Below are positions 6,766-15,627 of a DNA stretch of 30,218 bases, piece after piece; positions within the stretch are counted from its first letter, which is position 1, and every line of letters starts with the position of its first letter. The notes below the pieces were generated by a model. The model searched no databases. It worked only from the letters and a program-made list of their open reading frames with translations, and was not told the origin of the DNA. Location: NCBI GenBank assembly GCA_938009335.1, contig CALLHT010000130.1:1-30218 (forward strand), given 5' to 3'. The stretch is from an uncultured Rhizobiaceae group bacterium (GTDB lineage: Bacteria > Pseudomonadota > Alphaproteobacteria > Rhizobiales > Rhizobiaceae). The translations under genes and the position numbers were made by a program.

Positions 6766-7893
6766 ATGCAGGGTGCCGAAAAACTTGTGGGTTGGTTAAG
6801 CAATAGCATTGTCCTCGTGGGGGTCGCATTTGCGACTTTAGGAGGAGGGTTTTTATTGACTTTTTCAAAACATGCTCAAGCCCAAAACACGGCTGCCTGC
6901 TTTGGTCAACAGACCACTGAATTGAGTTTTACAAATCCTACATTGATTTCTGGTACCAACTTGCAGGTGGGAGCAAGATATAGGTTTAGCGACATCGCCG
7001 GTACAGGACTTGTGGATGGAATTATAGAAATAATCAGTTTCGCCAACGGTGCCTCCTTAGACGCGATTGACAACAACATTATTAATCCAGATAATTTTCA
7101 ACCTGACTTAAATGCCGCCTTGAATGTAGATAGTGGCGTGGATTTTAGAATTGAATTCGTGAATTCAGGAACAAATACGCCTGTATTTTTAGATGTTGCA
7201 GTCAATTCTATTGATGTTGATGGCAATGGTGACCCCGCAAATGGCAATCCAGGAAACCTTCGCGAATACGTAGAATATGAAACGACGTTGAATACTTTTG
7301 TTTTGAATGACCCAACCGAGCTTGATGTAAATGCCTCCGGCCCTTCATCAGCTGATCGTATTCGTTTTGAGTCAAGTACTACACAGTTTGCGCCAAGCAT
7401 TGACCCGACAGCCTTAGAAAACATTGTCGCAGCATTGTACACCAATGTAAGTAGTTTTGAGTTTCGAGTAGGAGCAATCCAAGCGGGCGCAGCTCCGGGC
7501 GGCGGGGCTAACGGACGTTTGACGTCATTAGGATTTACTTGCCCAAGTTTCCCAAATCCGGCACCTACTCCAACCGCTAATCCCAGCCTGTCAGTCGTAA
7601 AAACGGCAAATTTAACCAGTAACGTACCAGCGGGGCAAACCATTACCTACACGTTTGATGTCACGAACACAGGTGATGTCACATTGAGCAATATTGATCT
7701 AAACGATACACACAATGGAACCGGCATCGCGCCAGTACCGGGATCCGAAATACTGCAAAATGATGTTGCCCCTACCACTGATTCCGTTGATGCAACATCA
7801 GACGGCATTTGGGATACACTTGCTCCAGGTGACACTGTGAGATTTACTGCAACATATATCGTCACACAAACAGATGTAGATACTCTGCAATAG
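6766..7893 (+). CDS. Secreted DUF7507/DUF11-type repeat protein, apparently short
   Basis: This is a 375-residue exported protein. Residues 1-38 are a signal peptide with a hydrophobic core and an AQA cleavage site. Residues about 40-255 are a beta-rich, Asn/Asp-rich domain I do not recognise, with a possible Ca-binding DVDGNGD segment near 150. A proline-rich linker (PAPTPTANP) follows, then one conserved-repeat domain of the DUF11/DUF7507 type, with SVVKTAN, TITYTFDVTNTGDVTLSNI and LAPGDTVRFTATY. Such domains usually come in tandem in surface proteins; here there is only one and the stop falls right after its last strand (VTQTDVDTLQ), with no anchor. The gene is more AT-rich than ccrM and mutY on either side. 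A strong ribosome-binding site is not obvious before the ATG. It is likely a cell-surface or secreted protein of unknown role. Confidence 0.75.
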   Translation: MQGAEKLVGWLSNSIVLVGVAFATLGGGFLLTFSKHAQAQNTAACFGQQTTELSFTNPTLISGTNLQVGARYRFSDIAGTGLVDGIIEIISFANGASLDAIDNNIINPDNFQPDLNAALNVDSGVDFRIEFVNSGTNTPVFLDVAVNSIDVDGNGDPANGNPGNLREYVEYETTLNTFVLNDPTELDVNASGPSSADRIRFESSTTQFAPSIDPTALENIVAALYTNVSSFEFRVGAIQAGAAPGGGANGRLTSLGFTCPSFPNPAPTPTANPSLSVVKTANLTSNVPAGQTITYTFDVTNTGDVTLSNIDLNDTHNGTGIAPVPGSEILQNDVAPTTDSVDATSDGIWDTLAPGDTVRFTATYIVTQTDVDTLQ

Positions 7894-7929
7894 TTATGTG
7901 GTTTTGAAAGCATTGATCAGCAGACCTTT

Positions 7930-7947
7930 GAATTAGAGGTCTAATTC
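7930..7947. repeat. Perfect inverted repeat at the DUF7507/mutY convergent junction
   Basis: GAATTAGA (7930-7937) and TCTAATTC (7940-7947) are perfect complements around a central GG. The mutY stop codon lies within it. An overlapping alternative hairpin uses AGACCT (7922-7927) and AGGTCT (7937-7942). No long T run follows on either strand, so it is at best a weak bidirectional terminator, or else a protein-binding palindrome. Confidence 0.45.
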
Positions 7948-8993
7948 CCTAAACCTACATTAATTACTTTACGCATAACGTTTGGTAACGCTTCATCCTC
8001 CAACGCATGTCTCGCACACCACCATCCATCTTCAACAACCTTATCAATCCCTGTCGCGATCCACACCTCAAGTTCCAAATGAAAGTGGGTAAACGTATGC
8101 TTCGCTACACCTATCTGATTCCATTTTGCTTTTACTGGGACAGCGTCAAGGCCGGTTGCGCCATTCTTGGATGCCGTCCAATCAGTCGTGGGAACTTGCG
8201 TCATACCCGCAAGCAGGCCTTTTTCAGGTCGTTTGCAAAGAAACACTTCGCCTGAGGCATTCATTATTATGAACGCAGCGCCTTTACGGGTTGGCTTTGT
8301 TTTCTTTGGCCCTTTGCGTGGATAGGTGATTTGATCGCCATTTGCGAACCCTGCGCATTCTGAGTTGATAGGGCACAAGGAGCATACAGGGTTTTTAGGT
8401 GTGCAAATTGTAGCTCCCAGATCCATCGTTGCTTGAGCAAACTCGCCTGGCTTTTTCTGCGACAGAACCTTTTTGACCAGTTCTCTTACCCTGGGTTTGG
8501 CGCCGGGAAACGTATCATTGATCCGATGGTAGCGCGCGAAAACCCGCTCCACATTCCCATCAACAACAGGCACCGCTTGATCAAACGCAATCGATGCAAT
8601 AGCAGCAGCTGTATAGTCGCCAATGCCTGGAAGAGCCTTCAATCCCTCATATGTTTCAGGAAACCTCCCATTATGGTTCAGCACTACCAAATCCGCACAT
8701 TTTTTAAGATTGCGCGCACGCGAATAATAGCCAAGACCAGCCCACGCTTTAAGAACATCCTCCAAATCAGCTGCAGCCAAATCATGAACAGTGGGCCAGA
8801 GCCGAGTAAATTTCAGGAAATAATTTTTTACGGTCACCACCTGAGTTTGTTGCAACATTACTTCAGACAGCCAAACTCGATAGGGGTCAGCGCGTTCGCC
8901 TTCAGCATGCTCGCTAGGCGATACACGCCAAGGCATGGTGCGGGCATTGGCTCCGTACCATTTGAGTAAATCTCTGGAAAATTCAGATGCCAT
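7941..8993 (-). CDS. mutY: Adenine DNA glycosylase MutY
   Basis: MutY removes adenine mispaired with 8-oxoguanine in the base-excision repair GO system. From the ATG at 8993 the product is 350 residues; a TTG four codons earlier is less likely. The catalytic Glu is at 44 in SEVMLQQTQV, the helix-hairpin-helix LPGIGDYTA at 121-129 and the catalytic Asp at 145 in VVDGNVERV. The iron-sulfur cysteines are 197, 204, 207 and 213, with the canonical C-x6-C-x2-C-x5-C spacing. Residues about 240-350 are the NUDIX-like domain that reads 8-oxoguanine. It is divergent from the DciA-family gene with a 58-base gap that includes a GATTC (GANTC) site at 8998-9002. Full length, with all key residues present. 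Confidence 0.97.
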   Translation of the reverse strand: MASEFSRDLLKWYGANARTMPWRVSPSEHAEGERADPYRVWLSEVMLQQTQVVTVKNYFLKFTRLWPTVHDLAAADLEDVLKAWAGLGYYSRARNLKKCADLVVLNHNGRFPETYEGLKALPGIGDYTAAAIASIAFDQAVPVVDGNVERVFARYHRINDTFPGAKPRVRELVKKVLSQKKPGEFAQATMDLGATICTPKNPVCSLCPINSECAGFANGDQITYPRKGPKKTKPTRKGAAFIIMNASGEVFLCKRPEKGLLAGMTQVPTTDWTASKNGATGLDAVPVKAKWNQIGVAKHTFTHFHLELEVWIATGIDKVVEDGWWCARHALEDEALPNVMRKVINVGLGN

Positions 8994-9051
8994 TTTTGAT
9001 TCCAACCATCAGGTGATACTCTATGTCGATCAAGCAACGGAAAACTCAAGT

Positions 9052-9585
9052 ATGGCTTTCAAGTCTTCACAAGACAGTTCGAGAAAAGGCGTTCAAAAGC
9101 GCCATGCGCGATCTGTTACAGAGATTCTAGGCTCTGTGCTTGAACCGGTTCTCGCTCGCAAGACCGGAATGAAGCTCGATCTTGTGAGAAGTTGGGCGGA
9201 GTTGGTTGGTCCCGACTATGCCGCCACCACACGTCCTGAGAAAATTGATTGGCCGAGAAGACGAAACGAAGATGACCCATTTGAACCCGGTATACTTGTC
9301 GTGGCATGTGAACCCTCAGCAGCACTTTTCTTTCAACACGAGCAAAGAGAAATCATTGAGCGATTGAATCTGTTTTTCGGCTTCGAGGCAATTAAAAGAC
9401 TAAAGATCCTGCAAAAACCAGTCACAAAACTGGCTGAAACACCCAAGGCAACCGGCACTGCCAAAATTTCATCGAAAGAAAAATCCAAGCTAAGCGAACT
9501 TCTCGAACACATCGATGATCCTGAAATTCGCGAAACTCTTGCAAAACTCGGCGAAGGTGTGATCCGCAAAAATAACCATAGCTGA
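9052..9585 (+). CDS. dciA: DUF721 / DciA-family protein, probable replicative helicase loader or operator
   Basis: This is a 177-residue basic cytoplasmic protein. The N-terminal about 110 residues carry the DUF721 pattern: ILGSVLEPVLARKTG, then WAELVGPDYAATTRPEKIDWPR and GILVVACEPSAALFFQH, followed by IIERLNLFFGFEAI. A lysine-rich C-terminal tail follows. DUF721 proteins include DciA, the helicase operator that works with DnaB in bacteria lacking DnaC or DnaI. The start at 9052 is chosen because the upstream frame (from 8935) is antisense to mutY and not conserved-looking. The position between mutY and the DsbA-like and smc genes is the arrangement I know from rhizobia. The family is well supported; the DciA function is inferred from the family. 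Confidence 0.82.
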   Translation: MAFKSSQDSSRKGVQKRHARSVTEILGSVLEPVLARKTGMKLDLVRSWAELVGPDYAATTRPEKIDWPRRRNEDDPFEPGILVVACEPSAALFFQHEQREIIERLNLFFGFEAIKRLKILQKPVTKLAETPKATGTAKISSKEKSKLSELLEHIDDPEIRETLAKLGEGVIRKNNHS

Positions 9586-9718
9586 TTGCAATTCATCCGA
9601 CATTCATAACACGAATGTTATTCTGAACGCTGCTTTTGTCGCATTTTCGACCCGCTTTCATGTTCTATATTCTTCAAAAGCTGATATTAATTGCGCAAAT
9701 TTTATCCGGAGTAGAATT

Positions 9719-10345
9719 ATGAAATTGACGAGACGTGATACCCTTGGTGCTTTTGGCTCCGCCGCAGCGATTGCTGCTCTTCCAGTTGGTGTTGCTCCAG
9801 CATTTGCGGAAGACCTTTCAGATTTGATGGAACCAGGGCCACTTGGTGAGCACATCAAAGGCGACGTGAACGCCCCTGTAACAATCATCAAGTATGCCTC
9901 AATGACATGCCCACATTGTAGAACTTGGCATCTCAATCACTTTCCAGAAATCGATGAAAAATACATCGAAACAGGTAAAGCAAAATTCTATATGCGGGAA
10001 TTCCCGTTTGACCCGGCCGCAGCTGCTGCATTTATGTTGGCTGAATGTGCCGGAGAAGAGAAATATTTCGCTATGATCGATGTGCTATACCAAAAGCAAG
10101 CTACGTGGAAGAGCGGCAAAGTTGTCGACGAGCTCTACAAAATCGCTCAATTGGCAGGCTTTACACAGGAAAGCTTTCAGGACTGCTTGAAAAACCAAAA
10201 ACTTCTGGACAATGTATTGTCAATTCAGAAGAAAGCGGCCGATCAATATGGTGTCAATTCAACACCTACATTTTTCATTAATGAGACCAAGTATGGCAAC
10301 ATGTCTGCAAAAGACATGGGTGAGATCATCGACGCGCTCGTTTAA
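9719..10345 (+). CDS. Tat-exported DsbA-family thiol:disulfide oxidoreductase
   Basis: This is a 208-residue periplasmic thioredoxin-fold protein. Residues 1-30 form a twin-arginine signal (TRRDTLGAFG with Arg5-Arg6) with AFA/ED cleavage. The active-site motif CPHC is at 64-67 in YASMTCPHCRTWH, and the cis-proline loop STPTF is near 181-185. An alpha-helical insertion lies between, as in DsbA/BdbD-type oxidoreductases. A GGAG ribosome-binding site precedes the ATG at a suitable distance. It sits 133 bases after the DciA gene and upstream of smc, separated from smc by two hairpins, one with a T run. It probably forms or isomerises disulfides in exported proteins; the specific partner is unknown. 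Confidence 0.9.
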   Translation: MKLTRRDTLGAFGSAAAIAALPVGVAPAFAEDLSDLMEPGPLGEHIKGDVNAPVTIIKYASMTCPHCRTWHLNHFPEIDEKYIETGKAKFYMREFPFDPAAAAAFMLAECAGEEKYFAMIDVLYQKQATWKSGKVVDELYKIAQLAGFTQESFQDCLKNQKLLDNVLSIQKKAADQYGVNSTPTFFINETKYGNMSAKDMGEIIDALV

Positions 10346-10360
10346 AGCTAACACTTCTCC

Positions 10361-10384
10361 AACCACCTACCCTACTGGTGGTTT
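10361..10384 (+). terminator. Stem-loop after the DsbA-like gene
   Basis: Arms AACCACC (10361-10367) and GGTGGTT (10377-10383) pair perfectly around a 9-base loop, but only three T residues follow. It precedes a better terminator a few bases on and may add to it. Confidence 0.5.
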
Positions 10385-10397
10385 CATGCGAATTATT

Positions 10398-10430
10398 AGC
10401 GGATTCAGATTGTTTCTGGGTCCGCTTTTT
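10398..10430 (+). terminator. Intrinsic terminator between the DsbA-like gene and smc
   Basis: AGCGGA (10398-10403) pairs with TCCGCT (10421-10426), with an inner CAG/CTG helix and a run of five T residues at 10426-10430. It ends 17 bases before the smc start, so smc transcription must read through it or start between the signals. Confidence 0.75.
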
Positions 10431-10447
10431 GTTGAACAGGTGGCAGC

Positions 10448-13400
10448 ATGAGATTTAACAAACTCCGCCTACTCGGCTTCAAATCCTTTGTTGAACCCAC
10501 TGAATTTCTTATCGAAAACGGGCTAACTGGAGTTGTTGGTCCGAATGGGTGCGGAAAGTCAAATCTCGTTGAAGCGCTACGCTGGGTAATGGGTGAAAAC
10601 TCATACAAAAACATGCGTGCGTCCGGCATGGATGATGTAATTTTCTCAGGCTCTGGAAACCGCCCCGCTCGCAACACCGCAGAAGTATCACTCTTCCTGG
10701 ATAATACCGACCGCACTGCTCCTGCGGCCTTTAATGATACGGACGAATTGCAGGTTTCTCGCCGAATCGAGCGCGAATCAGGTTCTGTTTATCGCATAAA
10801 TGGTAAGGATGTTCGCGCGAAAGACGTTCAATTGCTGTTCGCGGACGCTTCAACTGGCGCCAGATCCCCATCTATGGTTGGACAGGGGCGTATCGGAGAA
10901 TTAATCTCCGCTAAACCGCAGGCGCGTCGTGCACTGCTCGAAGAAGCTGCTGGTATTTCCGGCCTTCATTCCCGCCGTCACGAAGCGGAACTTCGTCTCC
11001 GCGCTGCAGAAACAAACCTAGAGCGTTTGGATGATGTGGTTGGCCAGTTGGAAAGTCAGTTGGAGAGCTTGAAGCGTCAGGCAAGACAAGCAAACCGATA
11101 TCGCAATCTTTCCGGAGAGATCCGAAAAACGGAAGCACTGTTGTTCCACCTTCGTTGGGCTGCGGCCAAACAAAGTGAAGCAGAAGCGCAAAGCGCTCTG
11201 GCAGCACTTAATCTTGCACTAGGTGAGAAAGCCGAGACCCAAGCTGCGACCGCACGAGAAGAAGGAATTGCAGCGCAAAAACTTCCTGGCCTTCGAGAAG
11301 AAGAGGCAAAGTCTGCGGCCATACTTCAGCGGCTTCAAATCGCTAAAGCGCAGTTGGAAGAGGAAGTTTCACGCCTCGAGTTCCGTCGTGCTGAACTTGA
11401 AAATCGTCATGCACAATTGGTTTCTGACCTAGAACGTGAGGAACAAATTCTGGCAGACAATAATCTTACTCTGGAAAATCTAGAGAAAGAGCAAGTCGAG
11501 CTTGAAAGCGCAAGCCAAAACGTTGCTGACGTGGAAGCAAAATCGAAGGAAGAACTTGAGCAGGCAACAAACGCTCTTGGCACAAGCGAGGCTTCATTCT
11601 CAGAATTGACTGTTAAGTTGGCAGATGAGAATGCCCGTCGAAGCCAATTGAAACGCACATTGGATGAAGCCAATGCCCGTAAAGCGCGGATCGAGGATCA
11701 GACAGCTAAAATCTCCACAGAACTTGCGCAGATTATTGCCGAGATCGAAGGGTTGGAAGGTCCGGCTGCAAAGCGTGCAGATGTTGAACGTCTTGAGGTA
11801 GAACTTCAAAAGACCGAAATCGCCCTTTCATCTGCAGAAGAAGGAACCGCTCAGGCTCGACTTACCGAGCAGGAACTTCGACCTCCATTGGAAGAAGCGG
11901 AAGGCAAGCTGCGTGAAGTCGAAACTGAGGCGCGTACGCTTCGACAAATTCTAAACCGGGGTGGACAGGAATTGTTCCCTGCTGTTCTGGAACGCATTAC
12001 AATTGAACCCGGGTTTGAAACCGCATTGGGTGCTGCCCTTGGCGAAGACCTTGATGCTTCCATTGAAGAAACAGCAGCCGTTCATTGGGGTGAAGCAGGT
12101 GATGGATCAGAAGACCCGGCGCTTCCTGAAGGCGCCACGCCGCTTGCAAACGTTATGCAGGCCCCGATGGAACTCTCTCGCCGCCTGTCACAAGTGGGCG
12201 TGGTGGAGAAACAAGACGGTCCACGCATTGCCAAGCTTCTAAAGACCGGGCAACGCATCGTCACGAAAGAAGGTGATCTGTGGCGGTGGGATGGTTTTGT
12301 TGTTACCGCCGAGGCTCCAACGGCTGCCGCTTTGCGCCTTGCTCAGAAAAACAGGCTCGCTGAACTGGAAGACATGGCGACCAATGCGCGCCATGCGGTG
12401 AATGCAACGCAAGAAGCATACGATGCAGGCAAGGAAAAGACTGCTGCAAGCATCGAAGCTGAGCTAAATGCACGAGATGCAGTAAAATCCAATCAGCGCG
12501 CACTTTCTGAGGCCCGCGAAGCGCTTTCGACGGCAGAGCGTTCGGTTAGTCAACTTGCTGCGAAACGTTCGGCGCAAGAAGAGGCTCTTAGCAGACTTGG
12601 CGAAGATGCTGCTGAAACCGAAAAACGTATTATCGACACCGATGGTACGCTTCTTTCCATGGTTGATATGAGCGAGGCTGAAAAGCAACTTGAAGATCTA
12701 CGCACGCAAGTGGCACAAGATCGCGCGCGCTTAGCTGAAGCTCGTGCTGCATCACAAGGATTATCACGCGAGGCTGAAGCACGAGGTCGCCGCCTGGAGG
12801 TGATCAAGACAGAGCTGAAGAATTGGCAGAACCGCCTCAAGAATGCCCACGGGCAGATTGAAACACTGACCAAACGTCGTGACGAAACTGCAATTGAGCT
12901 GAAAAAACTTGAAGCGGCGCCTGACGAATTTTCGACTAAACGCCGTGACTTGATGAACCAACTCGAAGTTGCCGAAGCCGGACGTAAAGAAGCTGCGGAC
13001 ATTCTTGCTGCAGCCGAAAGAACCCAAATAGAGGCAGACAAAGCAGCACGTAAAGCACTTGAAGACCTAGCACATGCACGCGAGCAGGTTGGGCGTTCTG
13101 AAGAGCGTTTAAACGCTGCACAAGAACGTCGAACAGAAGTTGAAGCACGTATTCGTGATGAACTGGAATGCCATCCCGCCGATGTAATGGCGATGGCAGA
13201 ACTCAAGCCAGATGATCCGCTTCCAGAAATCACCAAGATTGAGTCCCGCCTTGAGCGACAAAAGGCAGAGCGTGAGCGCCTAGGTGCGGTTAACCTGCGG
13301 GCCGATACGGAACAGACTGAGATTGAAGAAAAACGCACTGAGATTGTTACAGAGCGCGAAGACCTGATTGAAGCGATCGCCAAACTTCGATCTGGGATCA

Positions 13401-13906
13401 ATAGCCTGAACAAAGAAGGGCGTGAACGTCTTCTCGAAGCTTTTGATATCGTCAACAAAGAATTCCAACGTTTGTTTACGAGCCTGTTCGGTGGCGGTAC
13501 TGCGGAACTTCAATTGATCGAATCTGACGATCCGCTTGAAGCAGGCCTTGAAATTCTGGCGCGCCCTCCCGGCAAGAAGCCTCAGACCATGACACTGCTA
13601 TCCGGCGGTGAACAAGCATTGACTGCAACGGCGTTGATTTTTGCGGTGTTCCTGACGAACCCTGCCCCAATCTGTGTACTCGATGAGATTGACGCGCCAT
13701 TGGACGACCATAACGTTGAGCGTTTCTGTAATTTGATGGATGAGATGTCAGCATCAACCGATACGAAGTTCGTTCTTATCACGCACAATCCCATTACGAT
13801 GGCGCGTATGGACCGTATGTTCGGTGTGACGATGGCAGAACGTGGCGTCAGTCAATTGGTTTCTGTGAACCTTGAGCAAGCTGAGCAGCTACGCGAATCT
13901 GCTTAG
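10448..13906 (+). CDS. smc: Chromosome segregation ATPase SMC
   Basis: SMC is the coiled-coil ATPase of the SMC-ScpAB condensin, which organises and segregates the chromosome. The product is 1152 residues, the normal length. The N-terminal head carries Walker A GPNGCGKS at 31-38. Coiled coil runs from about 165 to 495 and again from about 640 to 1000, rich in Glu, Lys, Ala and Leu heptads. The hinge is about 500-630. The C-terminal head has the ABC signature LLSGGEQAL near 1050 and Walker B CVLDEID with the D-loop near 1077-1085, followed by the switch His in ITHNP. The ATG has an AGGTGG ribosome-binding site. It overlaps no neighbour and converges on the EamA gene three bases beyond its stop. 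All ATPase motifs are intact. Confidence 0.98.
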   Translation: MRFNKLRLLGFKSFVEPTEFLIENGLTGVVGPNGCGKSNLVEALRWVMGENSYKNMRASGMDDVIFSGSGNRPARNTAEVSLFLDNTDRTAPAAFNDTDELQVSRRIERESGSVYRINGKDVRAKDVQLLFADASTGARSPSMVGQGRIGELISAKPQARRALLEEAAGISGLHSRRHEAELRLRAAETNLERLDDVVGQLESQLESLKRQARQANRYRNLSGEIRKTEALLFHLRWAAAKQSEAEAQSALAALNLALGEKAETQAATAREEGIAAQKLPGLREEEAKSAAILQRLQIAKAQLEEEVSRLEFRRAELENRHAQLVSDLEREEQILADNNLTLENLEKEQVELESASQNVADVEAKSKEELEQATNALGTSEASFSELTVKLADENARRSQLKRTLDEANARKARIEDQTAKISTELAQIIAEIEGLEGPAAKRADVERLEVELQKTEIALSSAEEGTAQARLTEQELRPPLEEAEGKLREVETEARTLRQILNRGGQELFPAVLERITIEPGFETALGAALGEDLDASIEETAAVHWGEAGDGSEDPALPEGATPLANVMQAPMELSRRLSQVGVVEKQDGPRIAKLLKTGQRIVTKEGDLWRWDGFVVTAEAPTAAALRLAQKNRLAELEDMATNARHAVNATQEAYDAGKEKTAASIEAELNARDAVKSNQRALSEAREALSTAERSVSQLAAKRSAQEEALSRLGEDAAETEKRIIDTDGTLLSMVDMSEAEKQLEDLRTQVAQDRARLAEARAASQGLSREAEARGRRLEVIKTELKNWQNRLKNAHGQIETLTKRRDETAIELKKLEAAPDEFSTKRRDLMNQLEVAEAGRKEAADILAAAERTQIEADKAARKALEDLAHAREQVGRSEERLNAAQERRTEVEARIRDELECHPADVMAMAELKPDDPLPEITKIESRLERQKAERERLGAVNLRADTEQTEIEEKRTEIVTEREDLIEAIAKLRSGINSLNKEGRERLLEAFDIVNKEFQRLFTSLFGGGTAELQLIESDDPLEAGLEILARPPGKKPQTMTLLSGGEQALTATALIFAVFLTNPAPICVLDEIDAPLDDHNVERFCNLMDEMSASTDTKFVLITHNPITMARMDRMFGVTMAERGVSQLVSVNLEQAEQLRESA

Positions 13907-13909
13907 TTC

Positions 13910-14818
13910 TCAATGAAATTCGATTAGGATTGCGCCTAACGCAATCATTCCAATTGCTCCGAGCTTTAGTGCGCTTACTTTCTCCTTAAAGAAAATCAAA
14001 CCAATTCCTGTTGCAAAAATGATGGATGTCTCACGAAGTGCGGCGGCTTCGCTCACTTTACCAATGCGCGTCGCCAGCATTAACGTAGCGAATGAGAAGA
14101 AGGCGATTAAGGCGCCTGTGATCCCTCGCTTAATCAACGGCGAAACCTTGGGTCTTGGTGACATGGTTCGCCATCGATTGAATGCAATCACGGGAAACCC
14201 GAAACCACCCAAAAAGAAAAACCAAGCAAGGAATGTAAACGGGTTAGCTGTTTCTCGAATGCCGAACGCATCAACCGTCGTATAAAGTGCGACGCAAATA
14301 CCAGCACCAATTGCAAAGAGAATAGACGGCTTCAACTTAGCTTTGACCGTTTCATCAATCCCTTTTTCAACAAGATTGATACCGGCCAACGACATTATGG
14401 CACCTGAAAGAAGCACCATTCCAAACCATTGAGACAACACCAGATTTTCGTTGAAAATGAAAATTGCAAGCAAGGCGATCATTAAAGGACCGGTTCCACG
14501 CGCAATCGGATAAACGAGCGTAAACGCCCCCCTATAAAAGGCTGCTGACTGCAGCCACTCATACCCAACATGAAAAATGAAAGACAGGGCCAGAACCCAT
14601 ATCAAGTGCTGTTCGGGAAGAGGAAAAACAAAGAGCGCAAAGGGAGCTGCGATCAAGGAATATGCAACATTGATTGCACCGCGATTTAGGTAAGGATCAT
14701 TACCCCCTTTATTGAGCGCTGCAAAAACCGCATGCGCAAACGCCGACACCAGAGCAAGCCAAAGCGCTAAACGCTCGCCTTCGGCAGTGCCTGCGAGGCT
14801 CACAAAATACTCACCCAT
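13910..14818 (-). CDS. EamA/DMT-superfamily transporter
   Basis: The 302-residue protein has ten hydrophobic segments arranged as two similar halves of five, the EamA pattern, with the typical PIARGTGPL segment at the end of the first half and AALRETSIIFATGIGLIFFKEK in the second. It should be an inner-membrane drug/metabolite exporter or permease; the substrate cannot be predicted. It converges on smc with a three-base gap and is divergent from the HAD gene at 14913. Confidence 0.88.
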   Translation of the reverse strand: MGEYFVSLAGTAEGERLALWLALVSAFAHAVFAALNKGGNDPYLNRGAINVAYSLIAAPFALFVFPLPEQHLIWVLALSFIFHVGYEWLQSAAFYRGAFTLVYPIARGTGPLMIALLAIFIFNENLVLSQWFGMVLLSGAIMSLAGINLVEKGIDETVKAKLKPSILFAIGAGICVALYTTVDAFGIRETANPFTFLAWFFFLGGFGFPVIAFNRWRTMSPRPKVSPLIKRGITGALIAFFSFATLMLATRIGKVSEAAALRETSIIFATGIGLIFFKEKVSALKLGAIGMIALGAILIEFH

Positions 14819-14912
14819 ATAAATTACTCTGGTTTCTGCTTCCTCTGTGTGTCAAATACGCATTAATAAGTCAAAGAGGGCAGTGTTGCCCGCAAAACTG
14901 GGGCAGTTTCCA

Positions 14913-15623
14913 ATGCAACTTAATGCCGTGTTATTCGATAAAGACGGAACGCTGATCGATTTCGATGCAACGTTTAGCCCAGCGGTTGGGCATGTTATTC
15001 GAACCATCAGCGGTGGTGATCAGGCTCTAACCGAAGAGATCGCCAAACGGTGGGGCTTCGACCTAGAAACTGGTGAAATTGGCAATGATTCCATTATCAT
15101 CGCAGGATCGGGCTATGAAATCACAGAAGTTGTGGCTCCCCTTTTGGGTGTTGATGACGTACGGGCTTACAGTCGGCATCTCGACAAACTATACGGTGAG
15201 ATTTGTAAAGATACTGTGGAAGCTTTGCCCGGAATTGAAAACACATTGAAGTCACTGAAGGCTCAGAATATAACCACCGGAATCGCTACCAATGATGCGC
15301 AGGAAAATGCCGAGGCGCAAATGGCGACCTTAGGGTTTACCGACTATTTTGATGAAATCCTCGGCGCAGATTCGGGCTATGGTGCAAAACCCGAAGCGGG
15401 TATGATTCTCGGCTTCTGCAAACAGGCGAATGTTTCACCTGAAAATGTGCTTATGGTAGGAGACAGCTTACACGATCTCAAAGCCGGTAAAGCAGCGGGT
15501 GCATTTACCTGCGGCGTGGAAACTGGACCGGCGACGGCAGAAGAACTTGCGCCTTTTGCAGACGTGGTTTTGCCATCTGCTGCCGCGTTGCCGGAGTGGC
15601 TTAAGCTCAGAAGCCAAGCTTAA
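14913..15623 (+). CDS. HAD-family hydrolase, phosphoglycolate phosphatase-like
   Basis: From the ATG at 14913 the enzyme has 236 residues; the frame is open further upstream, but the HAD core begins right at this start. Motif I is DKDGTL (9-14), motif II lies in TTGIATNDA, the motif III lysine in YGAKPEAG and motif IV in MVGDSLHDL. A helical cap of about 100 residues separates motifs I and II, as in phosphoglycolate phosphatases. The protein is cytoplasmic. A short GGGGCAG element could serve as the ribosome-binding site. The next gene is convergent, only four bases away. The likely role is dephosphorylation of a small metabolite; the substrate is not defined by sequence. Confidence 0.88.
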   Translation: MQLNAVLFDKDGTLIDFDATFSPAVGHVIRTISGGDQALTEEIAKRWGFDLETGEIGNDSIIIAGSGYEITEVVAPLLGVDDVRAYSRHLDKLYGEICKDTVEALPGIENTLKSLKAQNITTGIATNDAQENAEAQMATLGFTDYFDEILGADSGYGAKPEAGMILGFCKQANVSPENVLMVGDSLHDLKAGKAAGAFTCGVETGPATAEELAPFADVVLPSAAALPEWLKLRSQA

Positions 15624-15627
15624 GACG

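Noticed and set aside
7098..7643. 181-codon minus-strand frame opposite the DUF7507 gene
   Set aside because: It is antisense to a gene with a signal peptide and a recognised repeat domain, and no motif is visible.
8433..8969. 178-codon plus-strand frame opposite mutY
   Set aside because: It is antisense to a full-length MutY with all catalytic and cluster residues.
9600..9618. ACATTC/GAATGT hairpin after the DciA-family gene
   Set aside because: The stem is six bases and competes with an overlapping ATAAC/GTTAT pairing; no T run follows.
12550..13458. 302-codon minus-strand frame opposite smc
   Set aside because: It is Ser/Arg-rich in the way expected from the reverse of a Glu/Ala/Arg-rich coiled coil, and smc is certain.
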